From: Bacillota bacterium
Lineage (GTDB): Bacteria > Bacillota > Clostridia > Lachnospirales > Lachnospiraceae
Assembly (NCBI GenBank): GCA_902363515.1
Contig: CABJAN010000001.1
Location: 1 to 64,000 of the forward strand
DNA length: 64,000 nucleotides
Direction of reading: 5' to 3'
Below, piece by piece: positions 18,500 through 26,606 of this stretch (position 1 is its first letter; every line of letters begins with the position of its first letter). The position numbers and the translations under genes are program-made. The notes under the pieces were generated by a model, which saw nothing but the letters and a program-made list of their open reading frames with translations, had not been told where the DNA came from and searched no databases.

Positions 18500-18624
18500 T
18501 TTTGCTTCCTCCTTTGAGAACATGAATTTAGATTTTATTTTTTATGTTTAAAAACATTATTTATGTTTGTTTATACTCTATCACTTTTTTTCTCAGAATT
18601 CAAGTATCTTTTCCTCCGATTTTT

Positions 18625-19722
18625 TTATCTTATAAACCGGGTCAGCCATTCCATACGTTCTATGGCATAAGTGAAAAATCCCTGATATGCCTGGCAAAAA
18701 TAATTCTCCTTCTCCCCTGCATAATCCCGCTTACAGCCGCCTCTGCATAAAGGATACCATCTGCACTGACTGCACTTTTCACCGCGTCTCATTCCTTCCC
18801 GGAAAAAATCCTTCTCTACCGGCACATCTTCTGAAAACCGAAAATTCCCATCTGCAATATTGGCAACGCGATGCTCATCCAGTACATAAAAGTCACATGG
18901 GAATATATCGCCATTGGCTTCCACAATATTCTGCATGGAGCATCTTCCCGTCTGTGCGCAGGCCTCCGGCGGATATCCCTTAAGCACAGACATCCAGTTG
19001 TCAAATTCCCGTACTGAAACCATCGTTCCCTTCCGAATGTCCTCAAACCACAGGTCAAACAAATCTTTCAAAGCCCGCTCATAGACCTCCGGCGTCAAGG
19101 ACCATGGATGCTGTCCTCTCTTCTCTCCCAGAGGATCCAGACAGGGAATATACTGCTGATAGTAAAAACCTTCTTTTTTCAGATACTGATAAATGGAGGT
19201 AATCTTCTTTGCGCTTTGTTTCGTAAGAACGCAGAGAATATTCACATCTACACCTTTTTTCTGCAACATTTTTGCATTTTTCAAAACCCGCGCAAAAGTT
19301 TCCTTTCCACTCCCATCGCGGCGGTTTTTATCATGAATTTCCCTGGTTCCATCCAGAGATATTCCCACTAGAAAATGGTGCTCTTTTAAGAAATCTCCCC
19401 ATTCTTCGTTTAAAAGGCTTCCGTTTGTCTGCAGACAAAACTGAAGTCTGGTTTCCGGCTTCTTATATTGTTTTGTATAGTCTATAAACTTCCGGTAAAA
19501 ATCCAGCCCAGCCAGAGTGGGTTCTCCTCCCTGAAATCCAAAGGTACAGGAAAGCTCTGCTACATCCAGGGCTTTTTTTACCACTGTTTCTAAAACCTCA
19601 TCTTTCATAAATCCGTAGGAATGCACTTCTCTGTTTTTACATTCATCTTCGTAAAAGCAATAGCTGCATCTTAAATTACAGTTAGAAGACGCCGGTTTTA
19701 TCATTAATTGTACATGTTTCAT
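18625..19722 (-). CDS. anaerobic sulfatase-maturating-type radical SAM/SPASM enzyme
   Basis: A 365-residue protein resembling anaerobic sulfatase-maturating enzymes, which oxidise a Cys or Ser of a target sulfatase to formylglycine. The radical SAM motif CNLRCSYC (about residues 15-22) binds the first Fe-S cluster. FGFQGGEPTLAG is the typical SAM-binding segment. The SPASM region has CAQTGRCSM, CDFYV and CSQCRWYPLCRGGCKRDY for auxiliary clusters. No sulfatase gene lies in the window, so the substrate is unknown and another peptide-modifying role is possible. The predicted ribosome site is weak. Confidence 0.85.
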   Translation of the reverse strand: MKHVQLMIKPASSNCNLRCSYCFYEDECKNREVHSYGFMKDEVLETVVKKALDVAELSCTFGFQGGEPTLAGLDFYRKFIDYTKQYKKPETRLQFCLQTNGSLLNEEWGDFLKEHHFLVGISLDGTREIHDKNRRDGSGKETFARVLKNAKMLQKKGVDVNILCVLTKQSAKKITSIYQYLKKEGFYYQQYIPCLDPLGEKRGQHPWSLTPEVYERALKDLFDLWFEDIRKGTMVSVREFDNWMSVLKGYPPEACAQTGRCSMQNIVEANGDIFPCDFYVLDEHRVANIADGNFRFSEDVPVEKDFFREGMRRGEKCSQCRWYPLCRGGCKRDYAGEKENYFCQAYQGFFTYAIERMEWLTRFIR

Positions 19723-19811
19723 TGTATTTTGCCACTTTCTTTTCTTTTTTTCATTTTAGCTTTTTTTATAAGGAAATACAACCCTGAAAATTTTACTTTC
19801 AATTTTTTTCA

Positions 19812-19840
19812 TTGTTTTTCCCTTACTTTCATATTATAAT
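19812..19840 (+). promoter_or_regulatory. promoter of nagB
   Basis: TTGTTT (19812-19817), 17-nt spacer, consensus TATAAT (19835-19840). The leader to the nagB start is about 45 nt and contains a short ACAGGCAAACGTCTGT dyad. Confidence 0.65.
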
Positions 19841-19892
19841 GAAATTATATTATGACAACACAGGCAAACGTCTGTGAAAAGGAGAATCTATC

Positions 19893-20621
19893 ATGAAAAT
19901 TTATAAAACCAAAAACTATGAAGAAATGAGTAAGAAAGCAGCTCACATCATTGCATCCCAGGTGATTTTAAATCCTGACTGTGTACTTGGACTTGCTACT
20001 GGTTCTACACCTGTTGGAACCTACAAAAACCTGATTGAATGGTACAACAACGGAGATCTTGATTTCTCACAGATTACTTCCTGTAACCTGGACGAATATC
20101 GTGGATTAAGCGGGGAGCATGATCAGAGCTACCGTTATTTCATGAACCACAACTTATTTGACCATGTAAATATCCGCAAAGAATGTACTTATGTTCCAGA
20201 CGGATTGGAAGAAGACAGTGATAAAGCTGCCAGAGATTACGATCAGATTATTGCAGACCAGGGCGGTATTGATTTACAGCTTTTAGGCCTTGGACATAAT
20301 GGCCACATTGGTTTCAATGAACCTGCTGATGAATTTCCAAAAGGAACTCATGTGGTAGATTTAACAGAAAGCACCATCCAGGCTAACAAACGTTTCTTTG
20401 CAAGTGAAGCAGATGTTCCGCGCCAGGCTTACACCATGGGAATCGGCACAATTATGAGCGCAAAGAAAATCCTGGTTGTTGTAAGCGGTGAAGACAAAGC
20501 GGAAATCCTGAATAAAGTCATCAACGGACCAATCACTCCACAGGTACCGGCTTCTATTCTTCAGCTTCATCCAGATGTAACAATCGTAGCAGACGAAGCT
20601 GCTTTATCTAAAACAAAATAA
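19893..20621 (+). CDS. nagB: glucosamine-6-phosphate deaminase
   Basis: NagB converts glucosamine 6-phosphate to fructose 6-phosphate and ammonia, in amino-sugar catabolism. The 242 residues match the short Gram-positive form. Visible motifs: LATGSTPVGTYKNL (phosphate site, about residues 35-48), CNLDEYRG and the active-site stretch LGLGHNGHIGFNEP (about 133-146). The start has AAGGAGAATCTATC before it. Single gene, no nagA adjacent; it converges with an ABC exporter operon. Confidence 0.95.
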   Translation: MKIYKTKNYEEMSKKAAHIIASQVILNPDCVLGLATGSTPVGTYKNLIEWYNNGDLDFSQITSCNLDEYRGLSGEHDQSYRYFMNHNLFDHVNIRKECTYVPDGLEEDSDKAARDYDQIIADQGGIDLQLLGLGHNGHIGFNEPADEFPKGTHVVDLTESTIQANKRFFASEADVPRQAYTMGIGTIMSAKKILVVVSGEDKAEILNKVINGPITPQVPASILQLHPDVTIVADEAALSKTK

Positions 20622-20640
20622 AAAGCCTTGATAATTTAAC

Positions 20641-20680
20641 ACCCTCAAGAATCTTGATACAGATTCCTGAGGGTTATTTT
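20641..20680 (+). terminator. intrinsic terminator after nagB
   Basis: A 14-bp stem (20641-20654 with 20661-20674) with one mismatch and a 6-nt loop, followed by TTATTTTAT. Confidence 0.75.
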
Positions 20681-20711
20681 ATATCACAGCATCTTTCTCT
20701 AATAGTTACCA

Positions 20712-21989
20712 TTAACTATTGCGTATTCTATTTTTCCGAATTTCCTTCCATTTCAGCGGATTCCCATAATGCATCACAGAAGCGCTGTAAATCTGTGCAG
20801 ATAACACAGCTATAATCACAATAGATACTGCCAGAATTGCCATAGACAGCAGCAGCTCCGGTGTGGTAATGTCACCGGTGAGAATCTTAAATGGCACTGC
20901 AAAGGGTGAGGAAATAGGCAGGTAAACAGCCAGCTTTGACAATGCATTGCTTCCGCCACCGGCTACAGATGTGAAATAGCCAAGATAAAATCCTACAATA
21001 GCAACTATGGATACCGGCATCATCACAGAATTCAAATCTTCTATTTTGCTCACCGCTGCGCCGCATACAGAATTCATCACTGCATACAGGGCATAGCCTA
21101 AAATAAAGTAAAGAATCAATACCAGAATCGTGTCTGCCCCAAATCCGGAAAGGCTGATTTCAATTCCATTGATCTGGAAGCCATCTGGCATCAAAATCCC
21201 ATAGCATGCCAGTCCGAAGGCCAGAAGTCCTCCCATCTGCAAAAGCCCCACAGCTCCCATAGCAAGACATTTTCCCACTAAAATCCTGGAGGGTTTCGCG
21301 GAAATAATCAAGGTTTCCATAACTCTTGAGGTTTTTTCAGACGCCACAGACATAGCAACTCCATATCCATAGTAATACACTGCAAAGAACATCACAAAGG
21401 TCATCACAAGCCCCAGTACATATCCGGTAAGATTCATTTCACCTGCTGATTCCTCCGCATATCCAAGAGGAACCTGGGCTGCTGCTATGTTTTCTGCGCT
21501 GACACCCTGAGCTGTCAAAAACTCAGCCTGCCAGATTTTCGTACTCAGTTCCCCAGCCTTATCGGCATTAATCCCTTTCATGAAATTGGTATTCACCACA
21601 TGGATAAAGGGAACTCCCTCCTGGTCTTCTATGTAGAGAATGGAATTTTTCTCATTCTTTGCCACATCTTCTTTTAGTGCAGAAAGCTCCTGGGTTTTGG
21701 AACTCTTAAACTCCAGTTCCGGGTACAGTGCCTGGAATGCATCCATATGTTTCTCAAACACTCCTGTTTCATCAATAAAATAACAAATTCCTTCTTTTTC
21801 AGAAGAAACCTCTGCCTGCCCTTCTGTACCCTGGCTTCCCTCTTCTGATTTGTCAAAAGCCGATATAATCCTGGGAGCCAGACACAAAAGTAAAATCAAT
21901 GCCATAATAATAATGGTGGACACCCAAAATGCCTTTTTTCGGATACCTTCTTTAAAAGTATATTGAAATACTGTTAAAACCTGTTTCAT
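20712..21989 (-). CDS. ABC-2 type transporter permease (NatB-like)
   Basis: A 425-residue membrane protein. One membrane segment near residues 20-40 is followed by a large external domain of about 140 residues, then five or so segments from residue 185 on, the usual layout of NatB/ABC-2 exporter permeases. It overlaps the ATPase gene by 4 nt (ATGA), so the two form one exporter. Substrate cannot be told; NatAB relatives move sodium or drugs or peptides. It is the last gene of the XRE-DUF3169-ATPase-permease operon. Confidence 0.88.
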   Translation of the reverse strand: MKQVLTVFQYTFKEGIRKKAFWVSTIIIMALILLLCLAPRIISAFDKSEEGSQGTEGQAEVSSEKEGICYFIDETGVFEKHMDAFQALYPELEFKSSKTQELSALKEDVAKNEKNSILYIEDQEGVPFIHVVNTNFMKGINADKAGELSTKIWQAEFLTAQGVSAENIAAAQVPLGYAEESAGEMNLTGYVLGLVMTFVMFFAVYYYGYGVAMSVASEKTSRVMETLIISAKPSRILVGKCLAMGAVGLLQMGGLLAFGLACYGILMPDGFQINGIEISLSGFGADTILVLILYFILGYALYAVMNSVCGAAVSKIEDLNSVMMPVSIVAIVGFYLGYFTSVAGGGSNALSKLAVYLPISSPFAVPFKILTGDITTPELLLSMAILAVSIVIIAVLSAQIYSASVMHYGNPLKWKEIRKNRIRNS

Positions 21990-22882
21990 TTCGTTTCCCC
22001 TGCCTTTCTCACGAAGATTTCCTGTAAGGATGGTTCACGGATTTCAAACTTCACTGGGTAGATGTCTGCATCCAGCAATCCTTTTAAAAATTGATGGGCC
22101 ATGTCATCTCCCTGGATTTTATATTCTGTCTCAGATGCACGTTCTTCAAATAACTGCAGTCCGTTTTGTTCTGCAATGCTTCTTACATCTCCCTGGGCAG
22201 AAACCACCAGATTGGTATGCCCATAGCCTGCCTTAATCTCTTTCAGATTACCTTTCAGCAAAGTTTTTCCCCTGTCCAGGATAACTAAATCCTTGCAATA
22301 CTCTTCTACTGTTTCCATCTGGTGGGTACTTAAAATAATATATTTTCCTTCCTCCACCAGTTCCCGCACCAGTTGTCTGAGAACCTGGGCATTTACCGGA
22401 TCCAGTCCGGAGAATGGCTCATCCAGAAAAATCAGCCGGGGATTATGGATAATGGCTGCAATAAGCTGCACCTTCTGCTGATTTCCCTTAGATAATTTCT
22501 CTGCCGGCACGTTTTTATACTCTGTTACCTGTAAACGCTCCATGTAATCCAAAGCCGATTTTCTGGCTGCTTCTTTTTTCATACCCCTTAACATACCGAA
22601 ATAAATCAACTGCTCTAAAACCTTTGTTTTCATATAAATCCCACGTTCCTCCGGTAAATATCCAAAGGATAAGGTTTCTCTGGTAATTCTGGTGTTATTC
22701 CAGGTAGCAGAACCCAAATCCGGATTCATAATTCCAAGAATTGTTCTTATGGTTGTAGTCTTTCCTGCTCCGTTGGTTCCCAAAAGCCCAAATACACCGG
22801 GGCTTTCCATGGAGAAAGACAAATGGTCTACTGCAGTCTTTTCTCCAAATTTTTTCGTTAGTTCATTTACAATCAATCCCAT
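21986..22882 (-). CDS. ABC transporter ATP-binding protein (NatA-like)
   Basis: A 298-residue ATPase with Walker A GTNGAGKTT (about residues 35-43), signature LSKGNQQKV, Walker B LIFLDEPFSGLD and the switch histidine in STHQME. The roughly 80-residue C-terminal extension is typical of ABC-2 exporter ATPases. Ribosome site AAGGAGG. It pairs with the permease downstream. Confidence 0.93.
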   Translation of the reverse strand: MGLIVNELTKKFGEKTAVDHLSFSMESPGVFGLLGTNGAGKTTTIRTILGIMNPDLGSATWNNTRITRETLSFGYLPEERGIYMKTKVLEQLIYFGMLRGMKKEAARKSALDYMERLQVTEYKNVPAEKLSKGNQQKVQLIAAIIHNPRLIFLDEPFSGLDPVNAQVLRQLVRELVEEGKYIILSTHQMETVEEYCKDLVILDRGKTLLKGNLKEIKAGYGHTNLVVSAQGDVRSIAEQNGLQLFEERASETEYKIQGDDMAHQFLKGLLDADIYPVKFEIREPSLQEIFVRKAGETK

Positions 22883-22903
22883 AAAATATCCTCCTTCACA
22901 ATA

Positions 22904-23656
22904 TTATTTCTTATAATGCCTGCAATAATAAGCATAAATCAGTGTCTGGGAACACCAGATAATCAGCAGCAGCAGAAAGGGCGCAATCCCCAAATTCAGA
23001 ATTGTGGACAGTAAAACCAGCGCTACAAACAGCCCTAAATATAAATATTGAGATTTCAGATAAGCTTGATATCCGGCATGAAACACCTGCACTTTCTCCC
23101 GTTCATCACAGCTTGCCAGGCACTCTTTATCATAATTCCAGCTAAAAATATTTCCCTTTCTCTCCGGATTCAGTTTTTTCATATAGTTTACAATTCGGTC
23201 CAGACAAATCAGATTCCAGAACGCCCCTATAACAAAGAAATGAATTGCAGCCCCATTTCCTGCTGCTTCTTCCCTGTAAAGCTGGGAAATCACAATTCCT
23301 GAAACACAAATTCCAACAACACTCAGCAGGCTTATCACTGCCTGATAACGCTCATAAGATTTTTCTATACGCTCTGCCTCTTCCTCATCCTCCCTGTCCC
23401 AGTTTTTGTATTTCTTCCTTGCCCGAAGAACCAGAACAGTCCCGATAATGCAGCCTAAAACAGATAAGGCTATCAAAGCCCATGAGCTATACAGGGATAT
23501 CAACGCCTCCAGATTTTTTAATTCCTCCCTAAGAGGCTCTCTCCAGCAAAAAAACACCAGACTTCCTCCGCCTCCTATGATTGCTCCTATAAGCATTAAA
23601 ATCCCCGTTTGAAGAAAGCCTGCCTTTCTTCCTGTTTCCTGCTTTTGTTTACTCAT
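22904..23656 (-). CDS. DUF3169 family membrane protein
   Basis: A 250-residue protein with about six membrane segments: residues 15-37, 47-67, two between 100 and 150, and two near 200-245. A charged cytoplasmic stretch lies around 75-95. It resembles DUF3169, a family of unknown function that often sits beside XRE regulators and ABC exporters. The start overlaps the XRE gene end by 8 nt, with the ribosome site (GGAGG) inside that gene, so the two are translationally coupled. It may help sense or modulate the exporter, which is inference from context. Confidence 0.8.
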   Translation of the reverse strand: MSKQKQETGRKAGFLQTGILMLIGAIIGGGGSLVFFCWREPLREELKNLEALISLYSSWALIALSVLGCIIGTVLVLRARKKYKNWDREDEEEAERIEKSYERYQAVISLLSVVGICVSGIVISQLYREEAAGNGAAIHFFVIGAFWNLICLDRIVNYMKKLNPERKGNIFSWNYDKECLASCDEREKVQVFHAGYQAYLKSQYLYLGLFVALVLLSTILNLGIAPFLLLLIIWCSQTLIYAYYCRHYKK

Positions 23657-23864
23657 CCTCTTCTCCCTCCTCATAGCGGAAAATTTCTTCTACACTTGCA
23701 TTGCACTCCTTGGCTATTTTTAAAGCGAGTGTCACAGAGGGAGAATAATCTCCTCTCTCAATCAGGCTGATAGTCTGTCTGGATGCTCCCACCCTTCTGC
23801 CTAATTCCTGCTGGTTGATTCCAAGCCTTGCCCTGTATTCCTTCAGATTATTATATAGCGGCAC
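23649..23864 (-). CDS. XRE family transcriptional regulator
   Basis: A 71-residue, single-domain helix-turn-helix protein. The HTH is seen as QQELGRRVGASRQTISLIE (about residues 18-36), the compact YozG/Cro type. The start codon is GTG (23864). Its ribosome-binding region is an uninterrupted run of nine G on the minus strand (23880-23872), 7 nt upstream. Upstream, three copies of a TGACAA-N6-TTGTCA dyad surround the promoter and are the obvious candidate operators for this repressor. It heads the operon with DUF3169 and the ABC exporter. Confidence 0.9.
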   Translation of the reverse strand: MPLYNNLKEYRARLGINQQELGRRVGASRQTISLIERGDYSPSVTLALKIAKECNASVEEIFRYEEGEEDE

Positions 23865-23871
23865 ATGTTTA

Positions 23872-23880
23872 CCCCCCCCC
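23872..23880. repeat. 9-bp C/G homopolymer at the XRE ribosome-binding site
   Basis: Nine consecutive C on the plus strand form the Shine-Dalgarno region of the GTG start at 23864. Such runs slip during replication and would alter spacing and strength of the ribosome site. Confidence 0.7.
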
Positions 23881-23905
23881 TAAAAAATTTCTTTTCTTAT
23901 AAAGT

Positions 23906-23976
23906 TGACAATATCTCTTGTTAAAATGACAACTTTCTTTGTCAAACATTCTAGCATATGACAAGGAAAGTTGTCA
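23906..23976. promoter_or_regulatory. three phased operators TGACAA-N6-TTGTCA
   Basis: Three inverted repeats with 6-bp arms and a 6-bp spacer: 23906-23923 (right arm TTGTTA, one mismatch), 23927-23944 (perfect) and 23959-23976 (perfect). Centres are 21 and 32 bp apart, close to two and three helical turns, so dimers would bind on one face. The third overlaps the -35 box of the promoter at 23948-23977, and the other two lie just behind its -10 box. This is the layout of a repressor-controlled promoter. Confidence 0.8.
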
Positions 23977-23977
23977 A
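23948..23977 (-). promoter_or_regulatory. promoter of the XRE-DUF3169-ABC operon
   Basis: Minus strand TTGACA (23977-23972), 18-nt spacer, TAGAAT (23953-23948). The -35 box lies within the distal operator. Additional TTGACA-like boxes in the other operators could act as secondary promoters. Confidence 0.65.
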
Positions 23978-23991
23978 CACAAAAAAGGTCA

Positions 23992-24033
23992 CAAAAAAAG
24001 ATTGCTTTGAAATTTTCTCCAAAACAATCTTTT
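23992..24033 (-). terminator. intrinsic terminator after the CPBP protease gene
   Basis: Stem AAAAGATTG / CAATCTTTT (23996-24004 and 24025-24033) followed on the minus strand by seven T. Confidence 0.75.
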
Positions 24034-24047
24034 CATCCGCTTTATTT

Positions 24048-24830
24048 TTATCTGTCTCTTAATAAAACCAGTATTCCGGTCAAAACTACTACACCAACTG
24101 CCATGCCCCCAGGACCAAGGGGAATACTTCCAAGCAACAGCCCAGACACGTTCACTGCAAAATGGCACACCACAGCGCCTTTTAAATTTTTATGCTTTTT
24201 CACAATTTTTCCCAGCACAAGACCAATTCCAAAAGCATAAAGTCCCTGTACCAGATTTCCATGTATGACAGCAAAATACAACGCCTGCATCACGTTTGCC
24301 ACTGAAAATGAAAAACTTTGACATAAAATTTTCAAGGTAAGCCCCCTGAAAATCAATTCCTCTGTCACAGGAGCAAATATTCCCACATAAAGAGCAGACC
24401 AGATACCTGGCTGATTCACTCCCAGACTTTCCAACACCTGACCATAAGCTTCCATTGTCTTTGGGAATAGCATCTGCGCCCCAAATAAAAGAAGACTCAC
24501 TGCCAGTTGCAGACATAGTCCAAGAAGCAACAGCCGCAGCCAGCTTTTGGCATCCATTCCCCGCACTTCTGTGTTCTTTTCCTTTTTTTGCAGGAAGCGG
24601 TACCAGAAAATCCCTATTACAAGAAAAATCCCATTGATACAGCAGGAAAGAATATATACCCCCTGGGTCTGTAAATACCCAAGAATCTCTGCCCCCAGTC
24701 CTCCTCTGTTCTGGAAGATCACACTAAGAAGCACCAGGAATACCGAAAATCCTGCAGATAATAAAATTTGCAAAAGGAGCCACACGCACACTGGCATAAG
24801 GCTCATTCCAACTGTTTTCCATTTTTTCAT
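24048..24830 (-). CDS. CPBP family intramembrane metalloprotease (CAAX/Abi type)
   Basis: A 260-residue membrane protein with about seven to eight hydrophobic segments. Catalytic motifs of the family are intact: EELIFRG (about residues 158-164, the EExxxR motif) and the downstream histidine in FAVIHGN (about 190). Members include Rce1-like CAAX proteases and bacteriocin self-immunity proteins, so the role here is open. It follows proA by 4 nt and has only a weak ribosome site (CAGGTG), suggesting coupling to proA. Confidence 0.88.
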   Translation of the reverse strand: MKKWKTVGMSLMPVCVWLLLQILLSAGFSVFLVLLSVIFQNRGGLGAEILGYLQTQGVYILSCCINGIFLVIGIFWYRFLQKKEKNTEVRGMDAKSWLRLLLLGLCLQLAVSLLLFGAQMLFPKTMEAYGQVLESLGVNQPGIWSALYVGIFAPVTEELIFRGLTLKILCQSFSFSVANVMQALYFAVIHGNLVQGLYAFGIGLVLGKIVKKHKNLKGAVVCHFAVNVSGLLLGSIPLGPGGMAVGVVVLTGILVLLRDR

Positions 24831-24834
24831 ATGC

Positions 24835-26118
24835 TTACACCTGCAAATCCCGGAAGGAAAAGCTCCGTTTTCCAGAAGCGTAGTCTTCTACAATGTGACC
24901 TTCACCAAATAAACGGTATTTATAAGTTACCAGACCTTCTAACCCTACGGGACCTCTGGCGTGGATTTTTCCTGTACTGATACCAACCTCTGCCCCAAAT
25001 CCATACCGGAATCCATCTGCAAACCTGGTAGAACAATTCTGGTAAACCCCGGCGGAATCCACCAGCTGCATAAATTTTTCTCCATGCTCCGGATTTTCAG
25101 TAATAATACAATCTGTGTGATGGGAGCCATAGGTATTAATATGTTGCACTGCTTCTTCCAGACTGTCTACTAACTTGATAGAGAGTACCAGATCCAGGTA
25201 TTCTGTGTGAAATTCCTCTTCCCCCATGATTTCGCAATCAATGATTCTGCTTACTTCTTCAGTTCCCCGCAGTTTTACCCCTGCCCCTGTAAGCGCCTGG
25301 GCTGCCATTGGAAGAAATTCTGCTGCAATCCTACGGTGTACCAAAAGTGTTTCTGTGGCATTGCAGGCTGCTGTATACTGGGTTTTGGCATCCACAAGAA
25401 CAGGAATTGCCTTTTCCTTATCATACTCTTCGTCAACATAAATGTGGCAGATTCCATCTGCATGCCCCATCACCGGAATTTTAGTATGGTTCATAATATA
25501 CTGCACAAAGGCATTAGAGCCTCTTGGAATCAGCAAATCTACACAGTCATGGCAGTCTAATAGCTGGTCAATTTCCTGATGCTGCTCAGCCTGAAGCATA
25601 CAGCCTTTGGGCAGTCCTGCTTTTGTTACAGCCTGGTAAATCAAATCAAACAAAACTTTATTGGTTCTGGCAGTTTCCTTTCCGCCTTTTAGAACAGCGC
25701 AGTTTCCGCTCTTAATACAAAGTGCTGATATCTGCACCAAAGCATCTGGTCTTGCCTCAAAAATAATGCCAATGACCCCGATAGGGCAGGATATGCGATA
25801 CAGCCTCAGTCCCTGATCCAGTTCCCGCGCCATCTGCACCTTAGCCAGAGGGTCTTTAAGCTTTACCAGTTCCCGGATACCCTGAATCACATCTTCTAAT
25901 TTATGTTGGTCAAATTTCAACCGCTTCATCACTGCCTGTGGAATCCCGGCATCTCTGGCTGCTTCTATATCTTCTTCATTTGCCTTAAAAATTTCCTCCC
26001 TGGCATTAAGAAGCGCCTCTGCTGCTGCCAAAAGCGCCTGATTCCGCACTTCAATGGAAAGCGCTGCCATTTGCGGGCTGTCCTCTTTCATTTTTTTTAC
26101 TTCGCTTCTGATATCCAT
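24835..26118 (-). CDS. proA: glutamate-5-semialdehyde dehydrogenase
   Basis: ProA reduces gamma-glutamyl phosphate to glutamate 5-semialdehyde in proline synthesis. The 427 residues are close to the usual 415. Visible features: the catalytic cysteine in TAACNATETLL (about residue 259), the GVIFEARPDALVQ segment near residue 118 and the C-terminal GARGPVGLEGLVTYKY motif (HARGPVGLEGL here). The partner kinase ProB is not in the window. Ribosome site AGAGGG. First gene of a proA-CPBP unit. Confidence 0.95.
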   Translation of the reverse strand: MDIRSEVKKMKEDSPQMAALSIEVRNQALLAAAEALLNAREEIFKANEEDIEAARDAGIPQAVMKRLKFDQHKLEDVIQGIRELVKLKDPLAKVQMARELDQGLRLYRISCPIGVIGIIFEARPDALVQISALCIKSGNCAVLKGGKETARTNKVLFDLIYQAVTKAGLPKGCMLQAEQHQEIDQLLDCHDCVDLLIPRGSNAFVQYIMNHTKIPVMGHADGICHIYVDEEYDKEKAIPVLVDAKTQYTAACNATETLLVHRRIAAEFLPMAAQALTGAGVKLRGTEEVSRIIDCEIMGEEEFHTEYLDLVLSIKLVDSLEEAVQHINTYGSHHTDCIITENPEHGEKFMQLVDSAGVYQNCSTRFADGFRYGFGAEVGISTGKIHARGPVGLEGLVTYKYRLFGEGHIVEDYASGKRSFSFRDLQV

Positions 26119-26198
26119 GGCTTGCCCTCTTTTCTTTTAGATTTTTACTCATTATAACTGGATTCTCTTCATCCTGCAACGAAAATCCTCTGTCTTTA

Positions 26199-26393
26199 TT
26201 ACATCTGCTTTCTCACAATCTTATATTCATCATTCATCTGAAAATATGGACAGTGATAAAACGTGTCCCTGAGAAAATGGCTCATTTCATCCTCATCCAG
26301 ATTCACATCACAAATATAATATCCAAACTCTTCATCATAAATATAGTTACTGCAATATTCGCATCTTGTCTGAGCCTGTTTTTCTTTTTTCAT
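26199..26393 (-). CDS. DUF6472-type small cysteine-rich protein
   Basis: A 64-residue protein with CEYC near residue 12, then single cysteines in YICDV and YHCPYF, a likely four-cysteine zinc site. The acidic middle (NLDEDEMSHFLRDTF) and this motif order are those of a small clostridial family (I believe DUF6472) of unknown function. No signal or membrane segment. It lies alone between proA and the divergent trkA. Confidence 0.75.
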   Translation of the reverse strand: MKKEKQAQTRCEYCSNYIYDEEFGYYICDVNLDEDEMSHFLRDTFYHCPYFQMNDEYKIVRKQM

Positions 26394-26498
26394 ATTTTCC
26401 AGCCCCCTCTTTTGTCTCTGTTTCTATTAAAGATATAGCAAAACCCCTTCTCTTGTCAAACGTTCCTGTAATTTCTCATAGAAAATCGCATTCTCTCA

Positions 26499-26526
26499 TT
26501 GCAAATAACTGCATTAGTGCTATAAT
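26499..26526 (+). promoter_or_regulatory. promoter of trkA-trkH
   Basis: TTGCAA (26499-26504), 16-nt spacer, consensus TATAAT (26521-26526). The leader to trkA is about 75 nt and very A/T-rich; no riboswitch fold was recognised in it. Confidence 0.7.
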
Positions 26527-26606
26527 AGTTCATGCCTTTATAGAAATTTAATACCAATTATATTTTTTTTAATACTATCTTAATCTAGATAATATGGAGG
26601 TTTCCT

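Noticed and set aside
26527..26606. c-di-AMP (ydaO) riboswitch before trkA
   Set aside because: The leader is only about 75 nt and lacks the conserved aptamer segments.
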